From Lysobacterales bacterium (lineage in GTDB: Bacteria > Pseudomonadota > Gammaproteobacteria > Xanthomonadales > Rhodanobacteraceae), in contig JAATFF010000060.1 of the NCBI GenBank assembly GCA_015655335.1, forward strand, positions 1 through 60,285: a DNA stretch of 60,285 nucleotides. Direction: 5' to 3'. The notes under the pieces were generated by a model that saw only the letters and a list, made by a program, of their open reading frames with translations, searched no databases and was not told the DNA's origin. Of this stretch, positions 1 to 8,887 are shown piece by piece (the first letter of the stretch is position 1; each line of letters opens with the position of its first letter). Made by a program: the position numbers and the translations under genes.

Positions 1-649
1 CGATGATGGCGATTCTCAGCGGTACGCTGAGTTGGCTGCCATCCGGCGTGAAGGCGGCGATCTTGCGCTCGACAATCGTCCACGGCTTGAAGATCGGCTT
101 GCCGTCGCGCGTGCTATTTACGTTGGCGAGCACCAGCGGGTAGTGCGGACCTGCGCAGCCGTGCGAGAGGCTGCCGCCGTCTACATTCATCGGTGTGCCG
201 GTGACCTGCGAGAGGAACGGCAGGCCGTAGTTGAATTCGTGATTGCCGATGGTGCCGCCGTCGTAGCCGATCGCGTCCATCGCCTTGTAAATCGCAAGTT
301 CCTGCTCGCAGTCCACTTTCTGTACTTGCGCCTGGTAATCGGCCAGCACGCTGCCTTGGATGGTGTCGCCCGCATCGAACAGGAAGCTGTTGGTGAACTC
401 GCTACGCGCCTTGCGTATCAGCGTCACGGTGCGCTCGAAACCCAGGGTGGGATCGGCCTTCTGCTTGTAGTAGTCGTAGCTGAGGACGTTGGAATGCAGG
501 TCGGTGGTTTCCAGTACCGCGACGTCCGCGCGCAGCCCATCGGGAAGCTTCTGGGTCTGCGGGGTCTGGGGTGCATGCGGTTGGCTGGCGCAGCCGGCGA
601 GCAAAAAGGCGGTGATAAGGGCGCAAACGCGGCAAGAACGGCGGGACAT
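1..649 (-). CDS. cpdB: 2',3'-cyclic-nucleotide 2'-phosphodiesterase/3'-nucleotidase, lipoprotein (C-terminus off window)
   Basis: Only the first 216 codons lie in the window. The start ATG is at 649-647. The N-terminus is a lipoprotein signal with lipobox LLAGC (about residues 16-20). It is followed by the metallophosphatase signature blocks ETTDLHSN, DAGDTIQGS and GNHEFNYG, which supply the metal ligands of the 5'-nucleotidase/CpdB superfamily. The line-up with the N-terminal half of E. coli CpdB is close, including the YDYYK and LADY segments. The family hydrolyses 2',3'-cyclic nucleotides and 3'-nucleotides in the periplasm for phosphate and nucleoside salvage. It is transcribed away from the neighbouring sulfatase gene. 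A lipobox instead of a plain Sec signal implies membrane anchoring. Confidence 0.9.
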   Translation of the reverse strand, partial: MSRRSCRVCALITAFLLAGCASQPHAPQTPQTQKLPDGLRADVAVLETTDLHSNVLSYDYYKQKADPTLGFERTVTLIRKARSEFTNSFLFDAGDTIQGSVLADYQAQVQKVDCEQELAIYKAMDAIGYDGGTIGNHEFNYGLPFLSQVTGTPMNVDGGSLSHGCAGPHYPLVLANVNSTRDGKPIFKPWTIVERKIAAFTPDGSQLSVPLRIAII

Positions 650-831
650 GGAGGGTTCCGGCTGGGGCGAACAGGGCATGAACCTAACAGATATGAATGA
701 CCATTCGCTGCCAACCCGATGGCCTAGTGGCGCTTCTTGACGATAAAAAGGCACTAAAATGACGCAACTTTGACAATCACAAAACGATGCGTCGTTCTAC
801 GAGGCGACGCCGTACGAGGGGGATCACGCAC

Positions 832-2544
832 ATGCCGTTGAATCTGTTTCGCGCATCGCGGAACCGCACGACTATGGTCTGCGCCTTGGCCTTCTTCGCC
901 ATCTGTGTCTGGGCAACGGCGTGGCAGGAGCCATTGCTGGAGCAACGCGTTTTCGTATTTGCGTTGATGTTGTGCGTGTTGAGCGTTGCATTGTTCGTGT
1001 TTGCGCGATTGGCCTTTGCACTTGTCCTCAGCGGCGGTTTGTTCTTGTTATTGCGCGCGATCACGGTGTTGAAGGAGGAGTATCTGGAATCGCCACTGAT
1101 GCCGGCGGATTTCGTTTACTACGTGCGCTCCAGTTTGTTCGAGACGCTGCGGCGTTATCCGAATCTCTACAGCGTTGGCCTCTGCGTATGCATCGCCGTG
1201 CCCATCGTGCTGTGGCTGGCGTGGTATGGCGATCGGCGGCTTTTTACAGGGTTGCGCGCATGGCTACGAGCCTTGTTGCGCATCGGCGGTATGGCGCTTT
1301 GTGCGCTGGTGTTCTGGATCTGCTTGCTCCCTTCCGGCCCGTTCGCGCAGGTGCATGCGCGCGGTGTGTGGGACAAGATGTCCGACGATGCGGAGTTGAC
1401 CAACTTCTTCGTCAACCTTCGTGATTCCACCGTGCATCTGCCCACGATGGCTAGCGACGATGCTGCCGAGCGCAACTGGCAGGCAACGGCGACCGATGTG
1501 CCGACGGCGATCGATCCGAGCCAATACCCGGACATCGTGCAGGTACTGGAAGAAAGCACGTTCGATCCCGCGCCATACACCCATTGCACCGTGCCCGAGT
1601 GCGACCTGGCGATGTTCAAATCCGATGCGCATACGCGCGGCACCGGCGTGATGCGCGTGCATACGTTCGGCGGTGGTACCTGGGTTAGCGAATTCGCGGC
1701 GCTCACCGGTATGCCGCAGGATATTTTCGGGCCCGGCGGTATGTACGCACCGTATGTACTGGCACCGCACGTGCGCAACGCGCTGCCGCAGTTGCTGCGT
1801 CGACTCGGCTATCTCACGGTGGCGATCTATCCGACCAACGGTACGTTTCTCAACGGACGCGATGCGTACAAGGCCTATGGTGTCGATCATTTTTACGGTG
1901 CAGGGGAACTCGGCCTCGACGATTGGGATGAAACCGACGCACAGATGTTCGCGGCGGCCAAACGCGTCTACGACAAGCTGAAGAAGCCGGGCCAACCGGT
2001 CTTCGTGATGATCCTCACGATCAATCAGCACGGACCGCACGATGATCCGATGTCGACATTGCCCAAACAGTTCCAGAACCTGCTGCAAGGTTTGCCGGCA
2101 GCCACCGCGCTGAACTTCGATACCTACCTGCAGCGCCTGCACGATTCGGATGCGGCGATGAAGGGGTTGGAACACGATTTCCTCGATCGCGCGCAACCGA
2201 CGGTGCTGGTGCATTTTGGTGACCATCAGCCATCGTTCGACGATCTCATGCGAACGTTGCCTCGCACTTTGCCGCCGGCGTTGGTGCCGTATCAGGACTA
2301 TCTGACCTACTACATGATCAAAAGCAACGTGCCCGGCGCGCCGCTGCCGACGTATCCGATGCTGGATATCGCACACTTGCCGGGAATGGTTTTGAAGGCC
2401 GCGGGATTGCCGATGGATCCGTATTTTTCCGCGTTGACTTCATTGCGGGAACGGTGCAACGGGCTTTACGCCGATTGTGCGGACAAGGAACTGGTGCAGT
2501 CGTATTACGCATGGATCTTCCATCGACTGCACGTGTATCAGTAA
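832..2544 (+). CDS. LTA-synthase-like sulfatase-family membrane protein (phosphoglycerol/phosphoethanolamine transferase type)
   Basis: The N-terminal 170 residues contain four or five hydrophobic segments. A periplasmic alkaline-phosphatase/sulfatase domain follows. The LtaS-type metal and nucleophile positions can be recognised: VLEEST (around E240/E241), GGGTWVSEF (nucleophile candidate T283), LTINQHGPHD, and FGDHQ (D464, H465). Such enzymes move phosphoglycerol, phosphoethanolamine or similar head groups between lipids and glycans in the periplasm, for example the OpgB and EptA types. The substrate cannot be told from sequence. ATG 832 is preferred because GAGGGGGA lies about 8 nt upstream. 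An in-frame ATG at 787 would add 15 arginine-rich residues and has no ribosome site. It converges with the pip gene with only 9 bp between stops. Confidence 0.85.
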   Translation: MPLNLFRASRNRTTMVCALAFFAICVWATAWQEPLLEQRVFVFALMLCVLSVALFVFARLAFALVLSGGLFLLLRAITVLKEEYLESPLMPADFVYYVRSSLFETLRRYPNLYSVGLCVCIAVPIVLWLAWYGDRRLFTGLRAWLRALLRIGGMALCALVFWICLLPSGPFAQVHARGVWDKMSDDAELTNFFVNLRDSTVHLPTMASDDAAERNWQATATDVPTAIDPSQYPDIVQVLEESTFDPAPYTHCTVPECDLAMFKSDAHTRGTGVMRVHTFGGGTWVSEFAALTGMPQDIFGPGGMYAPYVLAPHVRNALPQLLRRLGYLTVAIYPTNGTFLNGRDAYKAYGVDHFYGAGELGLDDWDETDAQMFAAAKRVYDKLKKPGQPVFVMILTINQHGPHDDPMSTLPKQFQNLLQGLPAATALNFDTYLQRLHDSDAAMKGLEHDFLDRAQPTVLVHFGDHQPSFDDLMRTLPRTLPPALVPYQDYLTYYMIKSNVPGAPLPTYPMLDIAHLPGMVLKAAGLPMDPYFSALTSLRERCNGLYADCADKELVQSYYAWIFHRLHVYQ

Positions 2545-2553
2545 CGGAAACGC

Positions 2554-3504
2554 TCAGCAGTAACGGTCGGCGAGCCGGTCGGTGGCGTCGATCAACACGT
2601 CCACAATGGCCGGCTCCGATGCCGCGTGCCCGGCCAATACAATGCGAAGATCCGCTTCGGGCCACACGGCCGCCAGATCGCACGCGTTCTTTGCCGGACA
2701 GATAATGTCGTAACGGCCGTGCACGATCACTGTCGGAATGTGACGCAGCTTCTCGACATCGCGCAACAACTGATTCGCTTCGAGGAAAGCGTGATTGCGA
2801 AAATAATGCGCTTCGATGCGTGCGAGGCTCAGTGCGACATCGGGCGCGGCGAAGCTCGCTTCGGTTTCCGGACTTTCTTCCAACGTGATGCCGCCGCCTT
2901 CCCAGGCGCCCCACGCTTGTGCGGCTTGCAGTCGCACGGTTTCGTTGTCGCTGGTTAATCGTTGCCAATACGCATCAAGCATGTTGCCGCGCTCTTCGAT
3001 AGGTATGGTTGCTGCATAGCGTTGCCACTTCTCCGGCAAGATCCATGACGCGCCACCCTCTTCGTAATACCAGCGGATCTCCTCCGGTCTGCATAGAAAG
3101 ATGCCGCGCAACACCAAGCCAAGCACGCGTTCGGGATGCGTCTGCGCATAGGCCAACGCCAACGTAGAGCCCCACGAACCGCCGAACACTACCCAGCGTT
3201 CGATGCCGAATTGTTCGCGGATCGTCTCGATGTCGGCGACCAGGTGCCACGTGGTGTTGTCGGTGAGATCGGCGAAGGGCGTGGAGCGTCCTGCGCCACG
3301 CTGGTCGAACAGCACAATGCGATAGCGCGCGGGATCGAAGAAACGTCGATGGTAAGGCGACAAACCCGCACCAGGGCCGCCATGCAAGAACACGACAGGC
3401 AATCCATCCGGATTGCCGCATTCTTCGACATAGAGCGTGTGGCCGCCGTCCACCGCAATCCGATGGGTGCGATAGGGTTCGATTTCGGGATACATCGTGC
3501 GCAT
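2554..3504 (-). CDS. pip: Prolyl iminopeptidase
   Basis: A 316-residue alpha/beta-hydrolase of family S33. The oxyanion-hole motif HGGPGAG is at residues 41-47. The nucleophile elbow GGSWG gives S110, the acid is D266 (GRYDIICP) and the base H293 (AGHAA). Length and the paired glutamates EEIRWYYEEGG match the proteobacterial monomeric enzyme, which releases N-terminal proline from peptides in the cytoplasm. The start is ambiguous: ATG 3504 gives MRTMYPEIEP, which matches family N-termini. An upstream in-frame GTG at 3567 would add 21 residues of no recognised content, and ATG 3495 is also possible. No strong ribosome site distinguishes them. Confidence 0.93.
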   Translation of the reverse strand: MRTMYPEIEPYRTHRIAVDGGHTLYVEECGNPDGLPVVFLHGGPGAGLSPYHRRFFDPARYRIVLFDQRGAGRSTPFADLTDNTTWHLVADIETIREQFGIERWVVFGGSWGSTLALAYAQTHPERVLGLVLRGIFLCRPEEIRWYYEEGGASWILPEKWQRYAATIPIEERGNMLDAYWQRLTSDNETVRLQAAQAWGAWEGGGITLEESPETEASFAAPDVALSLARIEAHYFRNHAFLEANQLLRDVEKLRHIPTVIVHGRYDIICPAKNACDLAAVWPEADLRIVLAGHAASEPAIVDVLIDATDRLADRYC

Positions 3505-3810
3505 GGTCAAGGTGTCCGGGAATGCGGGGAGATGAAGGCATGCTTCGTGACGCGGCGCCACGCGCACCTAGGTACAGCTGACGCCAAGCTTACCGTTTTG
3601 CCTAACGCCACCAAAACGCAAAAAGCGTTCATCGCGCATTAGCCCAATTCTCACGGCGCCCTCGTCATACTCGGGGCGTTTCCATGGTTGGCGCGGCTGG
3701 ATGAGTGCGGGAAGTGCCGCTGGCTCGTTGCAGATGCTGCATGCCACGCATGGCGCAAAGGGGGAAGACCGGTGGTTTTCCCGTGATAGATATCGCAAAG
3801 GAGTGGTCGA
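3505..3810. other. Intergenic region upstream of the DUF3300 gene, with nested small inverted repeats
   Basis: No credible gene was found here. It holds a perfect 7-bp inverted repeat, CGTTTTG at 3594-3600 with CAAAACG at 3612-3618. This overlaps a second hairpin, AACGC-AAAAA-GCGTT at 3615-3629. The DUF3300 promoter is presumably downstream of these. The ribosome site AAGGAG is at 3798-3803. The repeats could be a weak terminator or an operator; nothing in the sequence decides this. Confidence 0.5.
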
Positions 3811-5478
3811 GTGAGTAAGCAATATTCTTCCGGTTTGGCCATGGCCACAGGCTTGTGCGCAAGCATGCTGGCGCTGGCGGCCTGCAATCAGCAGGCGCCC
3901 AATACGGCCAATACACCGGCTTCCTCGGCCAGTGCGCCGGCGTCGTCCGGTAGCACCGCGGGGCCGCAGCAGGCCGCCTATACGCCGCCGACCGCCGATC
4001 AGCTTTATCAGATGGTCGCGCCAATCGCGCTTTTTCCGGACAAGCTTGTCGCGCAGGTATTGGCCGGCTCTACCTATCCGGATCAGATCACTGCAGCCGA
4101 GAACCTGCTAACCCAGAATCCAAATCTGAAAAGCGGCCTGCTGCAAGCGGCGGTGGAGCCGCAAAACTGGGATCCCAGCGTGAAAGGCTTGACGCAATTC
4201 CCGTCGGTGCTGAGCCAAATGGCGCAGAACGTTCAGTGGACGACGGCGCTGGGTCAAGCGTATGTCAACGATCCCACCGATGTGCTCAACGCCATCCAGG
4301 TGATGCGCCAGCGCGCGTCCGCGCAGGGCAATCTGCGCAGTTCGGCACAACAACAGGTCAGCACACAGCCGGCGCAGCAAGTGCAACAGAGCGAGGACGC
4401 GGGCGGATATGTCGAAAGCGGCAGCGCGCCGCCTGTTTATTCCGGCCCGGATGTCGTGCCTGCGCCGACTCAGGTGATTCAGATCGAGCCGGCACAATCG
4501 GATGCGGTCTATGTGCCTAGTTACGATCCGCAAACCGTCTATGGCGGCGAGGTGCCTTACTACCCCAGCTATCAATATGAGCAACCTTCATACAGCACCG
4601 GTGAAGTGGTAGCCGTAGGTGCCGTGGCATTTGGTGCCGCCATCGTGGTCGGTGCGTTGCTCGATAACCATCATGGCGGCTGGCATTCCTGGGGCATGAA
4701 TTGGGGCGGTGGCGGTGGCGGCGGCGGATACAACGGCGGTGGTGGGCGTCATCCGGCGGTCGTTTACAACAACCAAACCTATGTGTCGCGTTCGACGACG
4801 GTGGTCAATCGATACACCAACGTCACCAACAACCGCTACAACACGGTCAACAACGTTAATAACGCGCGTAACGTCACAAACAACGTCAACAACAATCAAA
4901 ACCAATTCAATCGCAACGTTGCCAACAACACGAACAACGCCAGGAACAACGTCGACAACCGGCAGTTCAACAACCACAACGTCGCCAACGCCAGTGCGCG
5001 GCCGCAGCAGCCGATGAGCGTGCCCAACTTCGGGCGTGCCGGGTATCCGTCGGCGGCGCCGCACGTTGCACAAGAGGCGCGCCCCGCCGCACCAGCAGCT
5101 CGCCCCGCGGCGGCGGCTCGGCAGAATCCGATGCATCCGCAGCCGAACCAGGCGGCCCCAGCGCGTCCGGCTTTTGCGCCGCATCCGCAGCCGTCGGTCG
5201 TCCATCAGCCGGCAGCGGCCGTCGCCCATCCGGCAGCGCAAGCACAGCCACACCCGGCGCCACACATGCAGCAACCGCACGTGCAGCAGGCTCCGCATCC
5301 GCAACCGGTAGCTCATCCCGCGCCTCAGGCACGTCCGCAATCCGCGCCGCGTCCCGCTCCAGCAGCACCAGCGCAACGGCCCGCGCCACACCCGCAGCCG
5401 CAGGCACATCCGGCGCCGCAGCAGCATCAGAACAACGCACACCAACCGCCGAAGAAAAAAGACGAATCGCATAACTGA
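3811..5478 (+). CDS. DUF3300 domain-containing exported lipoprotein with Asn-rich and Pro/Ala/His/Gln-rich tail
   Basis: GTG start with AAGGAG 7 nt upstream. The signal peptide ends in a lipobox-like LALAAC (about residue 24). A Ser/Ala/Pro linker follows, then the DUF3300 core (about 58-260) with the characteristic APIALFPDKLVAQVL, ASTYPDQI-like and PQNWDPSVKGL blocks. After that come a Gly-rich hydrophobic turn (VAVGAVAFGAAIVVGALL, GGGGGGG), an asparagine-rich stretch (about 330-395) and a 150-residue tail of Pro, Ala, His and Gln. The function of DUF3300 is not established. The location and composition suggest an envelope-anchored, disordered surface extension. It appears to be transcribed alone and ends at the strong hairpin at 5481-5520. 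Confidence 0.85.
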   Translation: MSKQYSSGLAMATGLCASMLALAACNQQAPNTANTPASSASAPASSGSTAGPQQAAYTPPTADQLYQMVAPIALFPDKLVAQVLAGSTYPDQITAAENLLTQNPNLKSGLLQAAVEPQNWDPSVKGLTQFPSVLSQMAQNVQWTTALGQAYVNDPTDVLNAIQVMRQRASAQGNLRSSAQQQVSTQPAQQVQQSEDAGGYVESGSAPPVYSGPDVVPAPTQVIQIEPAQSDAVYVPSYDPQTVYGGEVPYYPSYQYEQPSYSTGEVVAVGAVAFGAAIVVGALLDNHHGGWHSWGMNWGGGGGGGGYNGGGGRHPAVVYNNQTYVSRSTTVVNRYTNVTNNRYNTVNNVNNARNVTNNVNNNQNQFNRNVANNTNNARNNVDNRQFNNHNVANASARPQQPMSVPNFGRAGYPSAAPHVAQEARPAAPAARPAAAARQNPMHPQPNQAAPARPAFAPHPQPSVVHQPAAAVAHPAAQAQPHPAPHMQQPHVQQAPHPQPVAHPAPQARPQSAPRPAPAAPAQRPAPHPQPQAHPAPQQHQNNAHQPPKKKDESHN

Positions 5479-5480
5479 TG

Positions 5481-5520
5481 GAAAAGGTCTCTTTGCGCTT
5501 GCGCGCAAAGAGACCTTTTC
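5481..5520 (+). terminator. Rho-independent terminator after the DUF3300 gene
   Basis: A perfect 18-bp stem, GAAAAGGTCTCTTTGCGC at 5481-5498 with its reverse complement at 5503-5520, closed by the 4-nt loop TTGC. It begins 2 nt after the stop codon. The A and T runs at the stem ends make it usable from both directions, and the downstream Lrp gene converges on it. Confidence 0.88.
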
Positions 5521-5591
5521 AGCGGAGCAGTTGCGGTGATTGCGTGCGCAGCGAGGCGAACGAGCGTTGGATCGCTGCGTAAACCGTTGTT

Positions 5592-6092
5592 TCAATCCTG
5601 CGAGAGTGCGCGCGCCACATCCCACATCGCGCGCGTGATCGGACGATTCGCGTGCGGTGTCTGCAGCACGATCAACGTCGTGGTGCTAATGCTGGAGTGA
5701 ATCTTCAGCAAACGATCGAGTACGGCTTCAAGATGGTTGATCGACATCGCCACCACGCGTAGCAACGCGGAATCTTCGCCCGCAAGGCGACGGCAATCGA
5801 GTACTTCCGGAACATCCGCCACAATGGTCCCGATGCGCGCACAGATGCCGCCGTCGCAGCGCAGTCGCACCATGGCATCAATACCGTAACCAAGTCGCTT
5901 CGGCTCAACCACGGCGCGGTATCCGGTGATAACGCCAGCCTCCTCCAGCCGCTTGACGCGTTCGGCCACCGCCGGTGCCGATAGCCGCACCTTGCGGCCC
6001 AACTCGGCATAGCCCGTGCGGGCATCGCGCTGCAGGGCCTCCAAAAGCTGCCAATCCTTGGCATCCCAATTGGGTTTCGATTCGTAGGTCAT
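5592..6092 (-). CDS. Lrp/AsnC-family transcriptional regulator
   Basis: A 166-residue protein with an N-terminal AsnC-type winged helix-turn-helix (WQLLEALQRDARTGYAELG, then LSAPAVAERVKRLEEAGVI). A C-terminal RAM-like effector-binding domain follows. It is divergent from the EamA exporter that starts at 6211, the usual layout of an Lrp-like regulator and the amino-acid exporter it controls. ATG 6092 gives MTYESKPNWD, a typical start for the family. An in-frame ATG at 6128 adds 12 residues. Neither has a strong ribosome site. Confidence 0.88.
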   Translation of the reverse strand: MTYESKPNWDAKDWQLLEALQRDARTGYAELGRKVRLSAPAVAERVKRLEEAGVITGYRAVVEPKRLGYGIDAMVRLRCDGGICARIGTIVADVPEVLDCRRLAGEDSALLRVVAMSINHLEAVLDRLLKIHSSISTTTLIVLQTPHANRPITRAMWDVARALSQD

Positions 6093-6210
6093 AGGCGTCA
6101 ACTGATATTTCGATCCATGGCGAAACATGGGGATTGGCTATGGGTGCATTATTCCGCGGCAGACGTCTCAAGGCTAGGATTTCGCACATTCCTCCCCACG
6201 GAATTGACCC

Positions 6211-7143
6211 ATGGACACCCACGAGCGCCTGGACGGGCGCGCCCTGATTTACATCGGTATTGCCTTGATCACGTGGTCGTCCGCGTATGCGGGGATCGCG
6301 TATGCCCTGGCGTCCTTCACCCCTGGCGAAGTGGCGTTGGCGCGGCTTGCGATCGGCTCTTTGTGTTTCGCGCTGCTGATGTGGGTGAAACGAGCGCCGC
6401 TACCGCAACGGAGCGATTGGGTGCAGCTTGCCGTGCTCGGCGTGATCGGCCTTACTGTGTATCACCTATGTCTCAACTATGCGGAAACGCGCATTGCCAG
6501 CGGTACGGCAGCGATCTTGATTGCGCTGGTGCCGGCGGCGACGGCTACGCTCTCCGCATTCTGGATAGGGGAGCGCATCAGCGCGCGCAGAATGGTCGGT
6601 CTGGGCGTCGCACTGTTTGGCGTGGTGATGGTGGTGGTGGCCAGCGGCAAGCAAGTGACATTTCAACCGATGGCGGCGTTGGTGTTGGTTAGCGTAATCG
6701 CATCGGCGATCTTCTTCGTCGGGCAGAAGCCGCTGTTTGCCCGCAACAACATGATCGGCGTTACCGCGTTTACGTTTTTTGCCGGCACGTTGGGCACCGT
6801 CCCCTTCGGGCTCGGCTTGCCGCAAGCGCTTGTCGTTGCGCCGTGGTCGCATATCGCCGCACTGCTTTGGCTGGGCATCGCGCCAAGCTTCGCCGGTTAT
6901 CTCACATGGAATGCTGCTTTACGGCGTGCGTCGGCGTCGCAGGTTTCCAGTTTCATCTACTTCTCGCCGCCCATCGCGGTATTGATCGGCTGGGTGTGGT
7001 TGGGTGAGCGCCCCGGTTGGTTGACCTTGATCGGTGGCGCGATCACCGTCGGCGGCGTGGCACTGGCCAATGCGCGCCGCACCGTGCCGCCAAAGGCGAT
7101 GCCGATGACGCCGGCAGCGGTTGAGCAAGGTTGCGAATCGTGA
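6211..7143 (+). CDS. EamA/DMT-superfamily transporter
   Basis: A 310-residue polytopic inner-membrane protein with about ten hydrophobic segments in two homologous halves of five, as in the drug/metabolite transporter superfamily. Half 1 includes LARLAIGSLCFALLM and the loop NYAETRIASGTAAILIALVP. Half 2 includes the matching ASQVSSFIYFSPPIAVLIGW repeat with WLGERPG. Members commonly export amino acids or metabolites. The divergent Lrp-family gene supports an amino-acid-related substrate, though that is inference. Start ATG 6211 follows a CGGAA-type weak ribosome site. Confidence 0.88.
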   Translation: MDTHERLDGRALIYIGIALITWSSAYAGIAYALASFTPGEVALARLAIGSLCFALLMWVKRAPLPQRSDWVQLAVLGVIGLTVYHLCLNYAETRIASGTAAILIALVPAATATLSAFWIGERISARRMVGLGVALFGVVMVVVASGKQVTFQPMAALVLVSVIASAIFFVGQKPLFARNNMIGVTAFTFFAGTLGTVPFGLGLPQALVVAPWSHIAALLWLGIAPSFAGYLTWNAALRRASASQVSSFIYFSPPIAVLIGWVWLGERPGWLTLIGGAITVGGVALANARRTVPPKAMPMTPAAVEQGCES

Positions 7144-7293
7144 CGTACATCCGTCGCGCGATGGCAAGAGGATACTGAAGCTTGGTAACGTTGCGGTGGG
7201 CCTGGCATCGATGAGATGTGCGTGATGCCCGTAGCCGCGACACGCCTTGATGCCGGATGTCTAATTGCGCTGTATCTTTTCGAGGGGAAATCC

Positions 7294-7983
7294 ATGTACA
7301 CGCTTTACATCGCCAACAGAAATTATTCGTCTTGGTCGCTGCGGCCGTGGATATTACTTAGCGAACTCGGCATTCCTTTCGAGGAGAAGCTCACGCCTTT
7401 TCAGCGTGGCACGTCATTGAACTGGACGGCATTCCGGAATTTCTCGCCCACCGGCAAAGTGCCCAGTCTGCACGATGGCGACATCACGGTATGGGACTCG
7501 TTGTCCATCGCCGAATACGTGGCGGAGCGTCATCCCGACGCGTGGCCTGCCGATCCTCGGGCACGTGCATGGGCCCGTAGCGCTGCGGCAGAAATGCACT
7601 CGGGGTTCGAGGCTTTGCGCTCGCACTGCCCGATGAATTGCGGCATTCGCCTGCAAATGAATGCTATGCCTGCGGCGTTGTCGCGCGATATCGCGCGACT
7701 GCAGGAGCTATGGAACGAAGGCTTCACGCAGTTTGGCGGCCCTTATCTCGCGGGCGCTGCGTTTACTGCTGTTGATGCGTTCTACGCGCCGGTTGTGTTT
7801 CGCATCCAAAGCTACAAGCTGTCTGTCGATGCTGCTGCGCAAGCCTATGTGCAGCGCATGCTCGCGCTTCCTTCCATGCAGCGCTGGTACGAAGCCGCGC
7901 TCAAAGAAAGCTGGCGCGATGCCGATCATGAAGAAGAGACGCTGCGCCAGGGTACGCTGCTGGAGGATTTGCGCGTGGCGTGA
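7294..7983 (+). CDS. Glutathione S-transferase family protein
   Basis: A 229-residue cytosolic GST fold. The N-terminal thioredoxin-like domain (YTLYIANRNYSSWSLRPWI...) has the early Ser/Trp-Ser of the active-site region, a cis-proline in GKVPSLHDGD, and the DSLSIAEYVAER glutathione-binding segment. An all-helical C-terminal domain follows (AEMHSGFEALRSHCPMNCG...). ATG 7294 has GAGGGGA at 7282-7288; the in-frame upstream ATG at 7216 has no such site. The substrate is unknown. It converges with ubiE across a perfect 8-bp hairpin. Confidence 0.9.
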   Translation: MYTLYIANRNYSSWSLRPWILLSELGIPFEEKLTPFQRGTSLNWTAFRNFSPTGKVPSLHDGDITVWDSLSIAEYVAERHPDAWPADPRARAWARSAAAEMHSGFEALRSHCPMNCGIRLQMNAMPAALSRDIARLQELWNEGFTQFGGPYLAGAAFTAVDAFYAPVVFRIQSYKLSVDAAAQAYVQRMLALPSMQRWYEAALKESWRDADHEEETLRQGTLLEDLRVA

Positions 7984-7995
7984 TCAACGCCACGC
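7973..7995. terminator. Stem-loop between convergent GST and ubiE genes
   Basis: GCGTGGCG at 7973-7980 pairs perfectly with CGCCACGC at 7988-7995 around a 7-nt loop (TGATCAA). It overlaps the last codons of the GST gene and sits just beyond the ubiE stop. There is no long T run, so it is at best a weak bidirectional terminator or a 3'-end stabiliser. Confidence 0.45.
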
Positions 7996-8003
7996 ACTGA
8001 AGC

Positions 8004-8753
8004 TCAGAGCTTGTACGCGCGATGGATCGCCACGATGCCGTTGCTGAGATTGCGCACTTCAACGCGTCCGAAACCGGCGCGTTCCATCATGCCTTTGAGC
8101 GTTTCCTGATCCGGATGTTTGCGGATCGATTCGGCAAGGTACTGGTAGCTATCTGCGTCGCCGGCAAACAATTTGCCCAGCTTCGGTAGTACCTGGAAAG
8201 AATGGAAATCGTAGAGCTTGCTGAAAAGCTCGCTCTGCACTTTCGAAAACTCCAGTACCAAGGCTCGACCGCCGGGCTTGAGCACGCGGCAGATGTCGGC
8301 TAGGGCTTTGTCCTTGTCCGTGACATTGCGCAGGCCGAACGCCATGGTGACCGCGTCGAAGCTGCTGTCGGAAAAAGGAAGTACCTCGGCGTTCAATTGC
8401 GTCCAACGCAGGCCCGAGACCAGGCCGCGGTCGGTCAAGCGGTCGCGGCCCACGTTGAGCATGGCGGCGTTGATATCGCCCACGACCACGTCGCCTTCTT
8501 CGCCCACCACTGGCTTGATCAACGCGGCGATATCGCCGGTGCCACCGGCTAGGTCCAGTACGCGATCGCCACGGCGAATGCCGCTCACGCCGACGAAATG
8601 ACGCTTCCAGAGGCGATGGATGCCGAGCGACATCAGATCGTTCATCAGGTCGTAGTTGCGGGCGACCGAGGTGAAAACCTGGCCGACCAGTTTTTGCTTT
8701 TCCCCGACCGGAACGTCGCGGAAACCGAAGTGGGTAGTGGGCTGCTCGCTCAT
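8004..8753 (-). CDS. ubiE: Ubiquinone/menaquinone biosynthesis C-methyltransferase UbiE
   Basis: A 249-residue class I SAM methyltransferase. The UbiE/COQ5 signature is clear: N-terminal [39 protein letters not shown] motif [13 protein letters not shown], then [13 protein letters not shown] and the C-terminal [16 protein letters not shown]. It performs the C-methylation step in ubiquinone (and menaquinone) synthesis. ATG 8753 ([11 protein letters not shown]) is preferred over the in-frame ATG 8804 because the latter would run through a perfect 19-bp palindrome and adds 17 residues not seen in the family. Confidence 0.95.
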   Translation of the reverse strand: MSEQPTTHFGFRDVPVGEKQKLVGQVFTSVARNYDLMNDLMSLGIHRLWKRHFVGVSGIRRGDRVLDLAGGTGDIAALIKPVVGEEGDVVVGDINAAMLNVGRDRLTDRGLVSGLRWTQLNAEVLPFSDSSFDAVTMAFGLRNVTDKDKALADICRVLKPGGRALVLEFSKVQSELFSKLYDFHSFQVLPKLGKLFAGDADSYQYLAESIRKHPDQETLKGMMERAGFGRVEVRNLSNGIVAIHRAYKL

Positions 8754-8780
8754 GCCGGCATGGTACAGGATGGCGGGTGC

Positions 8781-8799
8781 GGATAAGGCGGCCTTATCC
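8781..8799. promoter_or_regulatory. Perfect 19-bp palindrome between ubiE and the tsd-like operon
   Basis: GGATAAGGC at 8781-8789, one central base, then GCCTTATCC at 8791-8799. The arms are perfectly complementary. It lies 28 bp upstream of the chosen ubiE start and 89 bp upstream of the dsrE-like start, between the divergent genes. Symmetry and placement suggest a dimeric repressor or activator site. No family can be assigned by eye. Confidence 0.5.
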
Positions 8800-8805
8800 G
8801 TCATA

Positions 8806-8874
8806 TAGGCAACGCGAAGTAGCCTGATGGCCGCGGGCGGCGTAGCCTTCTCGCCGACGCAACCGCGTTGCCTA
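8806..8874. repeat. Perfect 11-bp inverted repeat flanking the dsrE-like leader
   Basis: TAGGCAACGCG at 8806-8816 and CGCGTTGCCTA at 8864-8874 are exact reverse complements separated by 47 nt. The right copy ends 13 nt before the ATG at 8888, next to the ribosome-binding region (GAGATGGAAAC). The pair could be two half-sites for looping or oligomeric binding, or a long-range stem enclosing the leader of the operon mRNA. Confidence 0.5.
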
Positions 8875-8887
8875 GCGAGATGGAAAC

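Noticed and set aside
737-775. TTGACG and TAAAAT before the sulfatase gene considered as a promoter
   Set aside because: The spacing is only 12 bp, and the alternative TTGACA at 770-775 has no -10 element at the right distance.
4588-5625. Minus-strand arginine-rich open frame of 345 codons
   Set aside because: It is antisense to the repetitive DUF3300 tail and its composition is the mirror of that low-complexity sequence. It also crosses the strong terminator.
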